Source: an uncultured Clostridia bacterium
GTDB taxonomy: Bacteria; Bacillota; Clostridia; Oscillospirales; CAG-272
Assembly: GCA_904501765.1 (NCBI GenBank)
Contig: CAJGCM010000039.1
Coordinates: forward strand, 1 to 14,971
Length of the DNA: 14,971 bases
Direction of reading: 5' to 3'
The notes below the pieces were generated by a model. The model saw only the letters and a list, made by a program, of their open reading frames with translations. It was not told the origin of the DNA and did no database searches. Both the position numbers and the translations under genes were made by a program. Shown piece after piece: positions 1 through 8,448 of the stretch (position 1 is the first letter of the stretch; the number at the start of each line of letters is the position of its first letter).

Positions 1-675
1 ACAGCCTTTATGGAAAACGAGCTTGACTCAATAGAACAGAGCAAGAACACTATAGAAGGTGTTATCGGTGATTTTTACAAAAAGTTTGCCGAGGAGCTTG
101 AAAAAGCGGAGGCATCTGATAAAAAGGAAGTAAAAATCCCTGCAGAGGAGAGCGAATACGAATGCCCTAAATGCGGAAAGCATATGGTCTATAAAAACGG
201 CAGATTTGGCAGATTCCTCGCCTGTCCCGATTATCCAACCTGTAAAAGCACGGTTGCAGTGGATAAAGAAGGAAAACCGCAGAAGCCAAGAGAGCCGAAG
301 GCAGTGGAGCTTGCAGGCTTCAAGTGCGAAAGATGCGGCTCAGAGGTAGTTATAAGAAACGGAAAATACGGTGAATTTTACGCTTGCCAGAATTACCCAA
401 AATGCAAATACACCAAGCAAAAAACTATAGATATTGGCGTCGATTGTCCTCGGTGTGGCAGTAAGGTTATAGGTAAGCACGCAAAGGAAAACGTACTGTT
501 TTACAGTTGTTCTGACTATCCAAAGTGCGATTTTTCCTCCTGGGATATGCCTCTTGAGAGAAAATGCCCTGATTGCTCCGACACTCTTTATTACAAAAAG
601 GCGAAAAAGCTTGTTTTGTGTAAAAGACGTGGATGCGGCTATCAGTCCGAGGAAGAAATCAAGACCGAGGAATAA
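1..675 (+). CDS. topA: DNA topoisomerase I, C-terminal part (5' end outside window)
   Basis: This is the 3' end of a gene that enters the window in frame from base 1. The first residues (TAFMENELDSIE) match the end of the catalytic region of type IA topoisomerases. The ATG at base 10 is therefore an internal methionine, not the start. Topoisomerase I relaxes negatively supercoiled DNA by cutting one strand through an active-site tyrosine, which lies upstream and is not visible. What remains is the C-terminal tail, with four C4 zinc ribbons. Counting from the base-10 methionine, the first has CPKC at 52-55 and a closing pair at C72 and C78. The second and third repeat the CxxC...YPKC pattern. 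The fourth is shorter (CPDC ... CKRRGC). Such ribbons bind single-stranded DNA. The stop is two bases before trmFO, and topA-trmFO is a conserved Bacillota pair, which supports the call. Confidence 0.95.
   Translation, partial: TAFMENELDSIEQSKNTIEGVIGDFYKKFAEELEKAEASDKKEVKIPAEESEYECPKCGKHMVYKNGRFGRFLACPDYPTCKSTVAVDKEGKPQKPREPKAVELAGFKCERCGSEVVIRNGKYGEFYACQNYPKCKYTKQKTIDIGVDCPRCGSKVIGKHAKENVLFYSCSDYPKCDFSSWDMPLERKCPDCSDTLYYKKAKKLVLCKRRGCGYQSEEEIKTEE
667..670 (+). promoter_or_regulatory. Ribosome binding site that sets the trmFO start
   Basis: GAGG lies seven bases before the ATG at 678. The reading frame is open further upstream to about 633, inside topA, but that start has no comparable site. 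The FAD-binding motif of TrmFO begins right after the 678 methionine, so 678 is preferred. Confidence 0.7.
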
Positions 676-677
676 TT

Positions 678-2015
678 ATGAAAAACGAAGGAATTGTTGT
701 TATTGGCGCAGGTCTTGCAGGAGCGGAGGCGGCTTATCAAGCGGCGAGGCTTGGTGTTCCTGTAACTCTTTATGAGATGAAGCCGAATAAGAAAACCCCT
801 GCCCACCATGCCGACGGTTTTGCAGAGCTTGTATGCTCTAATTCTTTAAGGTCAAATCAGTTAAGCAATGCCGTCGGGCTCCTCAAGGAAGAGCTGAAAG
901 TTATGGGTTCTCTTATAATGGAGGCAGCTTATGCCACCGAGGTGCCGGCAGGAAGCGCTCTTGCGGTAAACAGAGAACTCTTCAGCGAATACGTTACAAA
1001 AAAAATTAAAGAAAATCCTCTTATCACCGTGGTGGAAGAGGAAATTGATAAAATTGATTTTGAAAAAATCACGGTGGTTGCCACAGGACCTCTTACCTCA
1101 GATTCTATGGCAGAAACAATAAGCGAGATAATGGGAGGAGACGAGCTTCATTTCTTCGATGCAGCAGCTCCTATCGTGGATTTTTCCACTATCAATTTAG
1201 AAAAAGCATTTTTCGCTTCAAGATACGGTAAGGGCGACCCCGAGGATTATCTTAACTGCCCTATGACTAAAGAAGAATATGATGCATTTTATCATGCTCT
1301 TATCACCGCAGAGGTTGCCGCTCTCAAGGAGTTTGATAGGGAAGAGCAGGGGGAGCTTCAGGTGTTTGAGGGATGTATGCCTGTTGAGGTCATGGCTTCA
1401 AGAGGGTATGATACCCTTCGCTACGGGCCTATGAAGCCCGTGGGGCTTCCCACCCCTAAAACCGGCGAGGATGCGTTTGCTACGGTTCAGTTAAGGCGAG
1501 AGAACAGGGAAGGGACTATGTATAATTTAGTCGGCTTTCAGACTCACCTCACCTTTGGTGAGCAGAAGAGGGTATTCAGGATGATACCCGGGCTTGAAAA
1601 CGCAGAGTTTTTCAGATATGGGGTAATGCATCGCAATACTTATATTAATTCGCCCGGTAAGCTTGATTCAACCTACGCTACTCTGAAATATCCCAAGCTG
1701 TTCTTCGCAGGACAGATGACAGGCGTCGAGGGATACGTTGAATCTGCTTCCTCCGGATTTGTGGCAGGTATAAACGCAGCAAAACTTTATCTCGGTATGG
1801 AAAAGACGGTTTTCCCCAAGGAAACTCAAATAGGCGCTTTGGCTGATTACGTAAGCCATGGTGGAATTTCTTCGGTTTTTCAGCCTATGAATGCTAATTT
1901 TGGAATAATAGCTCCACTTAACAAAAAAGTAAAAGGAGGCAAGAAATTCAGGAATGAGGCTTATGCTGAGCGCTCCCTTGAAATAATCAAGGAAGGCTTC
2001 TTGGATTTTGTGTAA
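678..2015 (+). CDS. trmFO: Methylenetetrahydrofolate--tRNA-(uracil-5-)-methyltransferase TrmFO
   Basis: TrmFO makes 5-methyluridine at position 54 of the tRNA T-loop, taking carbon from 5,10-methylenetetrahydrofolate and using reduced FAD instead of SAM. The 445-residue product has the N-terminal dinucleotide-binding motif VIGAGLAGAEAA (about residues 8-19). The family signature ELVCSNSLRSNQL (about 50-62) contains C53, and EGCMPVEVMASRG contains C233. These are the two cysteines known to be important in characterised TrmFO proteins. A C-terminal FAD-contacting segment (GQMTGVEGYVESASSGFVAG) is also present. Length is normal for the family (about 435-450). It begins two bases after topA and ends one base before plsX, so it is probably co-transcribed and translationally coupled with both. 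I see nothing broken or unusual. Confidence 0.96.
   Translation: MKNEGIVVIGAGLAGAEAAYQAARLGVPVTLYEMKPNKKTPAHHADGFAELVCSNSLRSNQLSNAVGLLKEELKVMGSLIMEAAYATEVPAGSALAVNRELFSEYVTKKIKENPLITVVEEEIDKIDFEKITVVATGPLTSDSMAETISEIMGGDELHFFDAAAPIVDFSTINLEKAFFASRYGKGDPEDYLNCPMTKEEYDAFYHALITAEVAALKEFDREEQGELQVFEGCMPVEVMASRGYDTLRYGPMKPVGLPTPKTGEDAFATVQLRRENREGTMYNLVGFQTHLTFGEQKRVFRMIPGLENAEFFRYGVMHRNTYINSPGKLDSTYATLKYPKLFFAGQMTGVEGYVESASSGFVAGINAAKLYLGMEKTVFPKETQIGALADYVSHGGISSVFQPMNANFGIIAPLNKKVKGGKKFRNEAYAERSLEIIKEGFLDFV
1989..1996 (+). promoter_or_regulatory. Possible ribosome binding site for plsX, poorly spaced for the ATG
   Basis: AAGGAAGG inside the end of trmFO is the only purine-rich site near the plsX start. 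It is 20 bases before the ATG at 2017 but only 11 bases before an in-frame TTG at 2008. This leaves the plsX start uncertain, although coupling to the trmFO stop may make a site unnecessary. Confidence 0.4.
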
Positions 2016-2016
2016 A

Positions 2017-3051
2017 ATGAAAATACTTATTGACGTAATGAGCGGAGATAACGCTCCTCTCGAGCTTATTAAGGGTGCAATACTTGCAGAAAAGGAATAC
2101 AAAGGCCACGAGTTTGTGATTGTTGGCGATGAAAATATAATTTCTGATGTTGTTGTTAAAAATGAATTCGACCTTGGAAACATTAAAATTCACCATGCAC
2201 CTAACGTAATAAATATGGAGGACAGGCCTTTAGCTGTCGTGAGAGAAAAAAAGGACTCATCTATGGGTGTTGGTCTTAAGCTTCTTGCTGACGGCGAGGG
2301 CGATGCCTTTGTAAGTGCGGGTAATACAGGCGCTCTTATAACAGGCGCAACCCTTATCGTAAAACGTATTCCCGGAATTAACAGAGCGGCAATAGCTTCG
2401 ATACTTCCGCTTACATGTCCCGTTATGCTTATGGACTCCGGCGCAAACCTTAACGTAAGCTCGGATAATATATGCCAGTTTGCCTTTATGGGCGCAAAGT
2501 ATATGGAGAAAATTTACAATATTGACCGCCCGAGAATAGGTCAGCTTAACAACGGTACTGAATATAACAAGGGTAACGCCCTTCAGGTTGAGTCCTATCA
2601 GCTGCTTACGGAGAGCGGACTCAACTTTGTCGGAAACGTTGAGTCGAAGGAGGTTCCCTTCGGAGTTTGCGACGTACTTGTAACAGATGGCTATACAGGA
2701 AATATATTGCTTAAATCTATTGAGGGTATGGGCAAATTCCTGCTTAAAATGCTTAAAGAGGTGCTCACCACTAACTTTGTGACAAAGGCTTCAACCCTTA
2801 CAATGAAAGCGAAGATAAAGGAAATCAAGCATAGATTCGATGCATCGGAGCACGGTGGCGCACCGTTGCTCGGTATAACGAAGCCTGTTATTAAGGCTCA
2901 TGGCTCATCTGATGCAAATGCTATTAAGAATGCTGTAAGACAGGCTATATTCTTCGTTGAATCTGAAATTAACAAGGATATATTCAGCTTTGCGCAAGAC
3001 TATGATGAGAAAAAGCTTATCGCAGATGCTGATAAGGCTTACGGGGTCTGA
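2017..3051 (+). CDS. plsX: Phosphate acyltransferase PlsX
   Basis: PlsX converts acyl-ACP and phosphate to acyl-phosphate, the donor that membrane-bound PlsY uses to acylate glycerol-3-phosphate. This is the first committed step of phospholipid synthesis in most Gram-positive bacteria. The 344-residue product opens with MKILIDVMSGDNAP, the family's N-terminal motif (usually DAMGGDxAP). Further family blocks follow: RPLAVVREKKDSSM, AFVSAGNTGAL, CPVMLMDSGANL and VTDGYTGNILLK. The C-terminal GGAPLLGI segment is also typical. The length is close to the usual 330-345. The ATG at 2017 is chosen by homology; an in-frame TTG at 2008 would add MCK. The gene follows trmFO by one base. In many Bacillota plsX is followed by fab genes and/or acpP before rnc, but here rnc follows after 35 bases. 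Confidence 0.95.
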   Translation: MKILIDVMSGDNAPLELIKGAILAEKEYKGHEFVIVGDENIISDVVVKNEFDLGNIKIHHAPNVINMEDRPLAVVREKKDSSMGVGLKLLADGEGDAFVSAGNTGALITGATLIVKRIPGINRAAIASILPLTCPVMLMDSGANLNVSSDNICQFAFMGAKYMEKIYNIDRPRIGQLNNGTEYNKGNALQVESYQLLTESGLNFVGNVESKEVPFGVCDVLVTDGYTGNILLKSIEGMGKFLLKMLKEVLTTNFVTKASTLTMKAKIKEIKHRFDASEHGGAPLLGITKPVIKAHGSSDANAIKNAVRQAIFFVESEINKDIFSFAQDYDEKKLIADADKAYGV

Positions 3052-3076
3052 TTTTTAAGACTATTTACTGAAATAC

Positions 3077-3081
3077 GGAGG
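3077..3081 (+). promoter_or_regulatory. Ribosome binding site that sets the rnc start
   Basis: GGAGG is five bases before the ATG at 3087. The in-frame GTG at 3081 overlaps this site and so cannot be the main start. The 35-base plsX-rnc gap holds nothing else I can recognise. Confidence 0.75.
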
Positions 3082-3086
3082 TGCTT

Positions 3087-3803
3087 ATGGCGATAGGAAA
3101 GGATTTTTCCGAATTGCTATTTAAAATAGGATATAGCTTTTCAGATCAATCGTATCTTGAAAATGCGCTTACACACGCTTCGTATTCCAATGAGTATAGG
3201 AGCAAGGGTTTAAATCTGCCATCTAACGAAAGACTGGAGTTTTTGGGTGATGCTGTTCTCCAGATAGTTATATCGGAATACCTTTACGACAATTTCAAGG
3301 AATTTAACGAAGGCAATCTTACGGTTATGCGTCAGAAGCTTGTTTGCGAGAGAACTCTGGCAAAGGTTGCCGAATCCATCTCACTTGGTGATTATATACA
3401 CCTGGGACGAGGAGAGGAAGGCGATTGCCGTAAGCGCCCAAAGATACTTGCAAACACGCTTGAAGCCCTTATAGGAGCTATATTCCTTGATTGCAGAGAG
3501 AGAAATTCAGAGGAATATAAAGAGGTTATATCGAGCCTTATGAAGTATGAATTTTCCTCGGCTGTGTGCTTTACAAAGCACGACTACAAGACGCTTTTGC
3601 AGAAGCTCGTTGAAAAGGACGGCTCTGCCGTACTTGAATATCGTGTTATTGACGAGAGCGGTCCCGACCATAAAAAAAGCTATACGGTTGTGGCGATGGT
3701 GAATAATAACGAGGTGGGAAAGGGCGTTGCGGCAAAGAAGCGTGATGCTGAAATGGCTGCGGCAAAAATGGCGCTTGAGCTTTTTGGATATAAGGACGTC
3801 TAA
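3087..3803 (+). CDS. rnc: Ribonuclease III
   Basis: RNase III cuts double-stranded RNA, releasing rRNA precursors from the primary transcript and processing some mRNAs and antisense duplexes. The 238-residue product has the nuclease domain first (about 5-150). It contains the signature NERLEFLGDAVL at 47-58, carrying metal-binding E51 and D55. The second acidic block reads LANTLEALIGAIFLD (121-135), with E126 present but N123 where Asp is usual in E. coli-type enzymes. A C-terminal double-stranded-RNA-binding domain follows (about 166-234), with the typical KSYTVVAMVNNNEVGKGVA and KKRDAEMAAAKMAL segments. Length and domain order are normal. It lies between plsX and the radical SAM gene, three bases from the latter, in the common rnc-smc neighbourhood. 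Confidence 0.95.
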   Translation: MAIGKDFSELLFKIGYSFSDQSYLENALTHASYSNEYRSKGLNLPSNERLEFLGDAVLQIVISEYLYDNFKEFNEGNLTVMRQKLVCERTLAKVAESISLGDYIHLGRGEEGDCRKRPKILANTLEALIGAIFLDCRERNSEEYKEVISSLMKYEFSSAVCFTKHDYKTLLQKLVEKDGSAVLEYRVIDESGPDHKKSYTVVAMVNNNEVGKGVAAKKRDAEMAAAKMALELFGYKDV

Positions 3804-3806
3804 GTT

Positions 3807-4832
3807 ATGGGAAGACATATAAATATTCCGATTTTTATACCTCATCTCGGGTGTCCCAACCAGTGTGTATTCTGTAATCAAAGAACTATATCCGGAACGA
3901 AGGAGTTTGATTTTAGAGAGGTTGTGGGGATTATTGAAAAATCCCTTGTCACAACTGCGCCTGATGACGAATGCGAGATTGCATTTTTCGGAGGATCCTT
4001 TACGGGGATTGAACGAAATTTAATGATTTCGCTTCTAAATGAGGCAAATAAATACATAAAATCAGGCAGAATTAAATCTATAAGATGTTCTACCCGTCCT
4101 GATTACATTGACGACGATATACTTGATTTGCTTTGGGATATGGGTGTCAGAAATATAGAGCTTGGACTTCAGAGTGTGTCAGATTCGGTGCTCATGTGTT
4201 GCAAACGCGGTCATGGATTTACAGCAGAGGCGGATGCCTGTCGCAAAGTTGTTCAAAAAGGCTTTACTTTGGGCGGTCAGATGATGATTGGTTTGCCAGG
4301 AGCGACAGAAGAAGACGAACTCACGACTGCCGAATTTATAGTTAACAGTGGGGCGAAGGAAGCGAGGATTTATCCTACGGTGGTCTTTCGTGATACAGAA
4401 CTGTATGATATGACGCTGAATGGCGTATATGAGCCGCTTACTACGGAAGCGGCTGTGGTGCGTACGGCGAAAGTATTCAAAATACTCTCGGCCGGGGGCG
4501 TTAAGATTCTCAGGGTTGGACTTTGTGACTCCGAAAATTTACATAACGACAGCACTTATTACGCAGGTCCCAATCATCCTGCGATAGGTGAGCTTGTTGT
4601 CGGTGAGGTTTATTATAATATCGCTGCTGATAAAATCAGCAGGCTTAATTTAGAAAAAAATGCTTCGGTGACTTTAGAGGCTCCCTTAGGGCAAACTTCG
4701 AAGGTTGCCGGACATAAAAGGCGCAACAAAGATAGACTGAAAAAAGAATTCGGTTTATCAGCAATTAAGGTAATAGAAAATTCAGCGCTTTGCGGTTACG
4801 AATTGACCGTATATGCGGATGAGAGGAAATAA
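3807..4832 (+). CDS. Elp3-like radical SAM protein, function unknown
   Basis: This 341-residue protein is a radical SAM enzyme of the Elp3/coproporphyrinogen-oxidase-like group. The 4Fe-4S cluster motif is CPNQCVFC (C16, C20, C23). FFGGSFTG (61-67) corresponds to the SAM-contacting GGE/GGT segment, followed by IELGLQS (117-123) and MIGLPGATEED (150-160), as in Elp3-type proteins. The C-terminal part has AGPNHPAIGELV (about 253-264) and AGHKRRNKDRL, conserved in this subgroup. True Elp3 is over 500 residues and carries a GNAT acetyltransferase domain; that domain is absent here, so tRNA wobble-uridine modification is not implied. The substrate is unknown. The gene follows rnc by three bases and precedes smc by one. 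From memory, related genes occupy this place in other Clostridia. An RNA-modification role would fit the neighbours but is inference. Confidence 0.85.
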   Translation: MGRHINIPIFIPHLGCPNQCVFCNQRTISGTKEFDFREVVGIIEKSLVTTAPDDECEIAFFGGSFTGIERNLMISLLNEANKYIKSGRIKSIRCSTRPDYIDDDILDLLWDMGVRNIELGLQSVSDSVLMCCKRGHGFTAEADACRKVVQKGFTLGGQMMIGLPGATEEDELTTAEFIVNSGAKEARIYPTVVFRDTELYDMTLNGVYEPLTTEAAVVRTAKVFKILSAGGVKILRVGLCDSENLHNDSTYYAGPNHPAIGELVVGEVYYNIAADKISRLNLEKNASVTLEAPLGQTSKVAGHKRRNKDRLKKEFGLSAIKVIENSALCGYELTVYADERK

Positions 4833-4833
4833 A

Positions 4834-7800
4834 ATGTATTTAAAATCACTTGAGCTGCACGGCTTCAAATCCTTCCCGAATAGAACCACCCTCACCTTTG
4901 AGCGAGGGGCTACGGTTATTGTCGGTCCTAACGGAAGCGGAAAATCAAACATATCCGACGCTATGCGATGGGTACTTGGTGAGCTTTCAAGCCGAAATAT
5001 CCGAGGAACGAAGATGGAGGACGTTATATTCGGTGGAACCGATTCACGTCGCCCTATGGGATTCGCAGAGGTTTCGGTAGTTTTTGACAACTCAGATTCT
5101 GATAATCGCCTTGATTCTCCCTTTGATGAGGTTGTTGTTACCCGTAGATATTATCGCACGGGTGAAAGCGAGTATCTTATCAACCGCGAGCCAAAGCGTT
5201 TACGTGATATTTACGAGTTGTTTATGAATACGGGAGTTGGCCGTGAAGGTTATTCTATAATAGGTCAGGGTAAAATTGCGGAAATTATCTCCAAAAAGAG
5301 CGACGAGCGAAGAAATATATTTGAAGAAGCTGCCGGAATTTCCAAGTACAGACACAGAAAAGAGGAATCCGAAAGAAAGCTTAAAAATACGCAGGATAAC
5401 CTTGACAGGGTTAAGGATATACTCCTTGAGCTTGAGAGCCAGGTTGGTCCTCTTGAAAAAGAGGCTGAGAAGGCAAGGCGAGGTCTTGCTATATACGAAG
5501 AAAAGAAAAGGGCAGACGTATCGCTTTGGCTTTATGACACCAAGCAAATAAGAGAGGATATTCAGAATGCCTCTGATGCTTTGAAGCTTTCTCGCCATCA
5601 GCTTGAAATAGTTGACGGCATAATTGAAGAGCTGAATGCGCAGCAGGACGAAACCTATAATAAAGCCCAGGAAAACAAGCTTCTTTCTTCAAGAATTTAC
5701 GAGGAAATAAGAGAAACCACGGAAAATCTTCACAGACTTGATAATGCGCTTCGTGTCGCTGAATCGGAATTCGCTCATTCCGCCGAAATGATTGAGCAGT
5801 GCAATGAGAGAATTGCCGAGATTAACCGCAGCGAAGAAAACGTACGCAAAAACAGAGAAGAGCTTGAAGCAAGAAGAACGGAACTATCCGCAAGATACAA
5901 GGAATTTTGTGATATTAGGCTTGAATATCTCGCAGAGCAACAGAAGCTGATTGGCGAAGTGAATGAAGCTAAAAGAAAGCTCGAAGAGGCTCTCGATGAG
6001 CTTACCGTCGAGGAAAATCTCGCAACCGACTTAAAGGTGAGAATAGACGTTCTTAAAAATTCCAAGGTGGCTGACGGTACCAAATCCCAGGACCTCGAAG
6101 AGGAAATTGCGAAGTATGAAGAGGCAGGAGTATCTCTTAAGGAAGAGGCTGACAAATGCGAGGAGAATGCCGCAGGATTTAAGTCACAGATTGCTGAAAA
6201 AGAGGCGATAATTCACGAAAATGAGGAGCTTTGTCGTGAGCTATCCGAAGAAAAGCAAACTCTTTCGGAAACTTTAAACGGAGCAAAGCTTCGCCGTGAT
6301 GAATTTTTACAGAGAGCTGATGTTCTTCAGCGAATGAATGACCATTTTGAAGGCTATGGCGAGAGCGTAAAGTTCGTTATGCGTGAATATGGCGCCGGAA
6401 GACTTGATGCATCTGGGAAAATACACGGTCCTCTTTCGTCGCTGATAAACGTTGATAAGACTTACATTACTGCCATTGAAACCGCACTTGGCGGAAGCCT
6501 TCAGAATATTGTAGTTGATGATGAAGAAACTGCAAAGGCAGCAATTTATGCTCTTAAGAGGGCTTCTGCCGGCAGAGCAACGTTTTATCCTATAACGGCT
6601 ATTCGTCCCGCTACGGAAACCGATGAAATCAGACGTGCAAAAAATTTTGAAGGCTATGTCGGACGGGCTGATACCCTTGTACATACCGATGCAAAATATC
6701 GGTCTATAGTTGAATTTTTGCTTCTCCGAACTGTTGTCTTTGACAACATCGACAATGCATCATTTGCCGCAAAGCAGCTCGGCTATCGTGTAAAGCTTGT
6801 AACCCTTGACGGTCAGGTCATAAATGCGGGTGGCGCATTCACAGGAGGTGCTGCAAAGCGGGACAGCGGAATTCTTTCACGAGGCTCTGAAATCGCTGCT
6901 CTTAAGGATAAGGCGGATAAGCTTTCCTCCGAAATTGAAAAATACGAAATCGAAATTTCCGAGCTTTCTCTGAAGTTGAGTGAAGCAAAGGAAAAAATTA
7001 GTATTGCCGAGGAAGAAAAGGAAATTCTTCTCACTCTATCGAGAGGGCAGTTTGCCGCTCTTGACAGAGCCAATGCTGAATATTCTGCTAACAGCAATAT
7101 TATTGAAAAGCTAAAATTTGACTATAATAATCTTATTGGTCAGCAATCGAAGGCCGAAGAGGAAATTAACAAACTTACAGCTCAATACGATGCGGCATGC
7201 GAGAGAATAGCTGCTTTGAAATCCTACCGCTCGGGTCTTTCTACCGAAACAGGTATAAAAGACGAGAAATGCGACGAGCTTGCGGACCGCGCCAATGAGA
7301 TATTCATTCAGGCGACCGAAGCACGTAAGGACGTGGAAAGCGTTGAGCAGTCTATTGCCGTTATTGACGCACGTATTTCAGAACTTTCCTCGGAGCGTGA
7401 CGGTCAGAATGTCAGAATTGCTGATATACGTGGAAAGCGCGATAATATTGACGAAACTAAGGAAAACAACAGACGCGAGTATGAAGAGCTTGAAGCTAAG
7501 CTTGCAAAGCTGAACGACGAGCGTCGTGCAGCAGACAGCGGAGCTGACGATTTTGACAGAATACTTAATGATATAAGAAATAAACTCAAAGAAAAGAGCG
7601 CTTCAAGAGATGTTTGCTACGAAGCGACAATTAGGGATGAGAACAGGCTAAATCAGCTGGTTGAAAGACAGGAAAAGCTTGGCGCCCAGCTTTGGGACGA
7701 TTACGAGATTTCTTATGAGGAAGCCGTAGCTCTTGATTATCCTGCGGTTACTGCCGAAAACAGAGAAGAGGTTGCGGCAGTACAGTCTTCAAGTAAAGCA

Positions 7801-8448
7801 AGGCTCAGAGCACTCGGTAATTACAACCCGGGGGCTATTGAGCAGTATGCCGAGGTTAAAATGCGCTATGATTCTCTTAATACGCAATACGTTGACCTTA
7901 CAAACTCCTATGACGAGCTGACGGGCATCATATCCCGGCTTGAAGAGGAAATGAAGACCAGCTTCGTTTCCGCCTTTGAAGCTATAAACAAAAACTTTGG
8001 CATCACCTTCAAGGAGCTGTTCGGCGGAGGTAGTGCAGAGCTAAACCTCACAGAGCCGGAGGACGTTCTTAATTCCGGAATTGAAATCAAAGCGGCTCCT
8101 CCCGGTAAAATTATCAAGAGCCTTTCACTTCTTTCGGGTGGAGAACAGTCGTTCGTTGCCATAGCGCTCCTGTTTGCGATACTTAAGGTTAACCCGACTC
8201 CCTTCTGTATCCTTGACGAGATTGAGGCGGCTCTTGACGAAGTTAACGTATTCAGATTTGGCGAATACATTAAAAAGCTGGCGGAGGGCACACAGTTTAT
8301 TCTTATCACGCACAGAAGAGGTACTATGGAGGTTGGTGACAGACTTTACGGCGTCACTATGCCGCAAAGGGGTATTTCTCAGGCAATAGAGCTTAACGTA
8401 AGCGAAATAGAAGGAAAACAGAAGGAGTTACTCGATGGGGTTCTTTGA
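4834..8448 (+). CDS. smc: Chromosome partition/condensation protein SMC
   Basis: SMC is the ATPase of the bacterial condensin, working with ScpA and ScpB (not in this window) to extrude loops and separate sister chromosomes. The 1204-residue product has the full architecture. The N-terminal head has Walker A GPNGSGKSN (31-39), WVLGELSSRNIRG and the Q-loop block IIGQGKIAEII. A long coiled coil rich in Glu, Lys and Arg follows, then the hinge (about 505-685, ending near GGAFTGGAAKRDSGILSRG) and a second coiled coil. The C-terminal head has signature LSGGEQ (1100-1105) and Walker B LDEIEAALDE, with D1128 and catalytic E1129. Length is typical (about 1190). The ATG at 4834 has GAGAGG seven bases upstream and directly precedes YLKSLELHGFKSF; an upstream in-frame start at 4813 has less support. 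The 3' end overlaps ftsY by 14 bases. Confidence 0.97.
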   Translation: MYLKSLELHGFKSFPNRTTLTFERGATVIVGPNGSGKSNISDAMRWVLGELSSRNIRGTKMEDVIFGGTDSRRPMGFAEVSVVFDNSDSDNRLDSPFDEVVVTRRYYRTGESEYLINREPKRLRDIYELFMNTGVGREGYSIIGQGKIAEIISKKSDERRNIFEEAAGISKYRHRKEESERKLKNTQDNLDRVKDILLELESQVGPLEKEAEKARRGLAIYEEKKRADVSLWLYDTKQIREDIQNASDALKLSRHQLEIVDGIIEELNAQQDETYNKAQENKLLSSRIYEEIRETTENLHRLDNALRVAESEFAHSAEMIEQCNERIAEINRSEENVRKNREELEARRTELSARYKEFCDIRLEYLAEQQKLIGEVNEAKRKLEEALDELTVEENLATDLKVRIDVLKNSKVADGTKSQDLEEEIAKYEEAGVSLKEEADKCEENAAGFKSQIAEKEAIIHENEELCRELSEEKQTLSETLNGAKLRRDEFLQRADVLQRMNDHFEGYGESVKFVMREYGAGRLDASGKIHGPLSSLINVDKTYITAIETALGGSLQNIVVDDEETAKAAIYALKRASAGRATFYPITAIRPATETDEIRRAKNFEGYVGRADTLVHTDAKYRSIVEFLLLRTVVFDNIDNASFAAKQLGYRVKLVTLDGQVINAGGAFTGGAAKRDSGILSRGSEIAALKDKADKLSSEIEKYEIEISELSLKLSEAKEKISIAEEEKEILLTLSRGQFAALDRANAEYSANSNIIEKLKFDYNNLIGQQSKAEEEINKLTAQYDAACERIAALKSYRSGLSTETGIKDEKCDELADRANEIFIQATEARKDVESVEQSIAVIDARISELSSERDGQNVRIADIRGKRDNIDETKENNRREYEELEAKLAKLNDERRAADSGADDFDRILNDIRNKLKEKSASRDVCYEATIRDENRLNQLVERQEKLGAQLWDDYEISYEEAVALDYPAVTAENREEVAAVQSSSKARLRALGNYNPGAIEQYAEVKMRYDSLNTQYVDLTNSYDELTGIISRLEEEMKTSFVSAFEAINKNFGITFKELFGGGSAELNLTEPEDVLNSGIEIKAAPPGKIIKSLSLLSGGEQSFVAIALLFAILKVNPTPFCILDEIEAALDEVNVFRFGEYIKKLAEGTQFILITHRRGTMEVGDRLYGVTMPQRGISQAIELNVSEIEGKQKELLDGVL

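Noticed and set aside
1668..2183. - strand open frame across the trmFO-plsX junction
   Set aside because: It overlaps two confident genes and has no family-like motif or ribosome site.
5775..6155. - strand open frame inside the smc coiled coil
   Set aside because: Its serine-rich translation is what the Glu- and Arg-rich coiled-coil codons give on the reverse strand.
6344..6658. 15-base direct repeat (6344-6358 and 6644-6658), exactly 300 bases apart in the smc hinge
   Set aside because: Both copies encode FEGY in frame at positions where the family has natural hinge motifs; no other repeat unit extends from them, so chance plus codon bias is enough.
4834..8448. SMC head variants as a sign of a Rad50/RecN/Wadjet-type defence ATPase
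   Set aside because: Length, hinge, head motifs and the rnc...ftsY context match housekeeping SMC; no JetABCD-like partner genes are adjacent.
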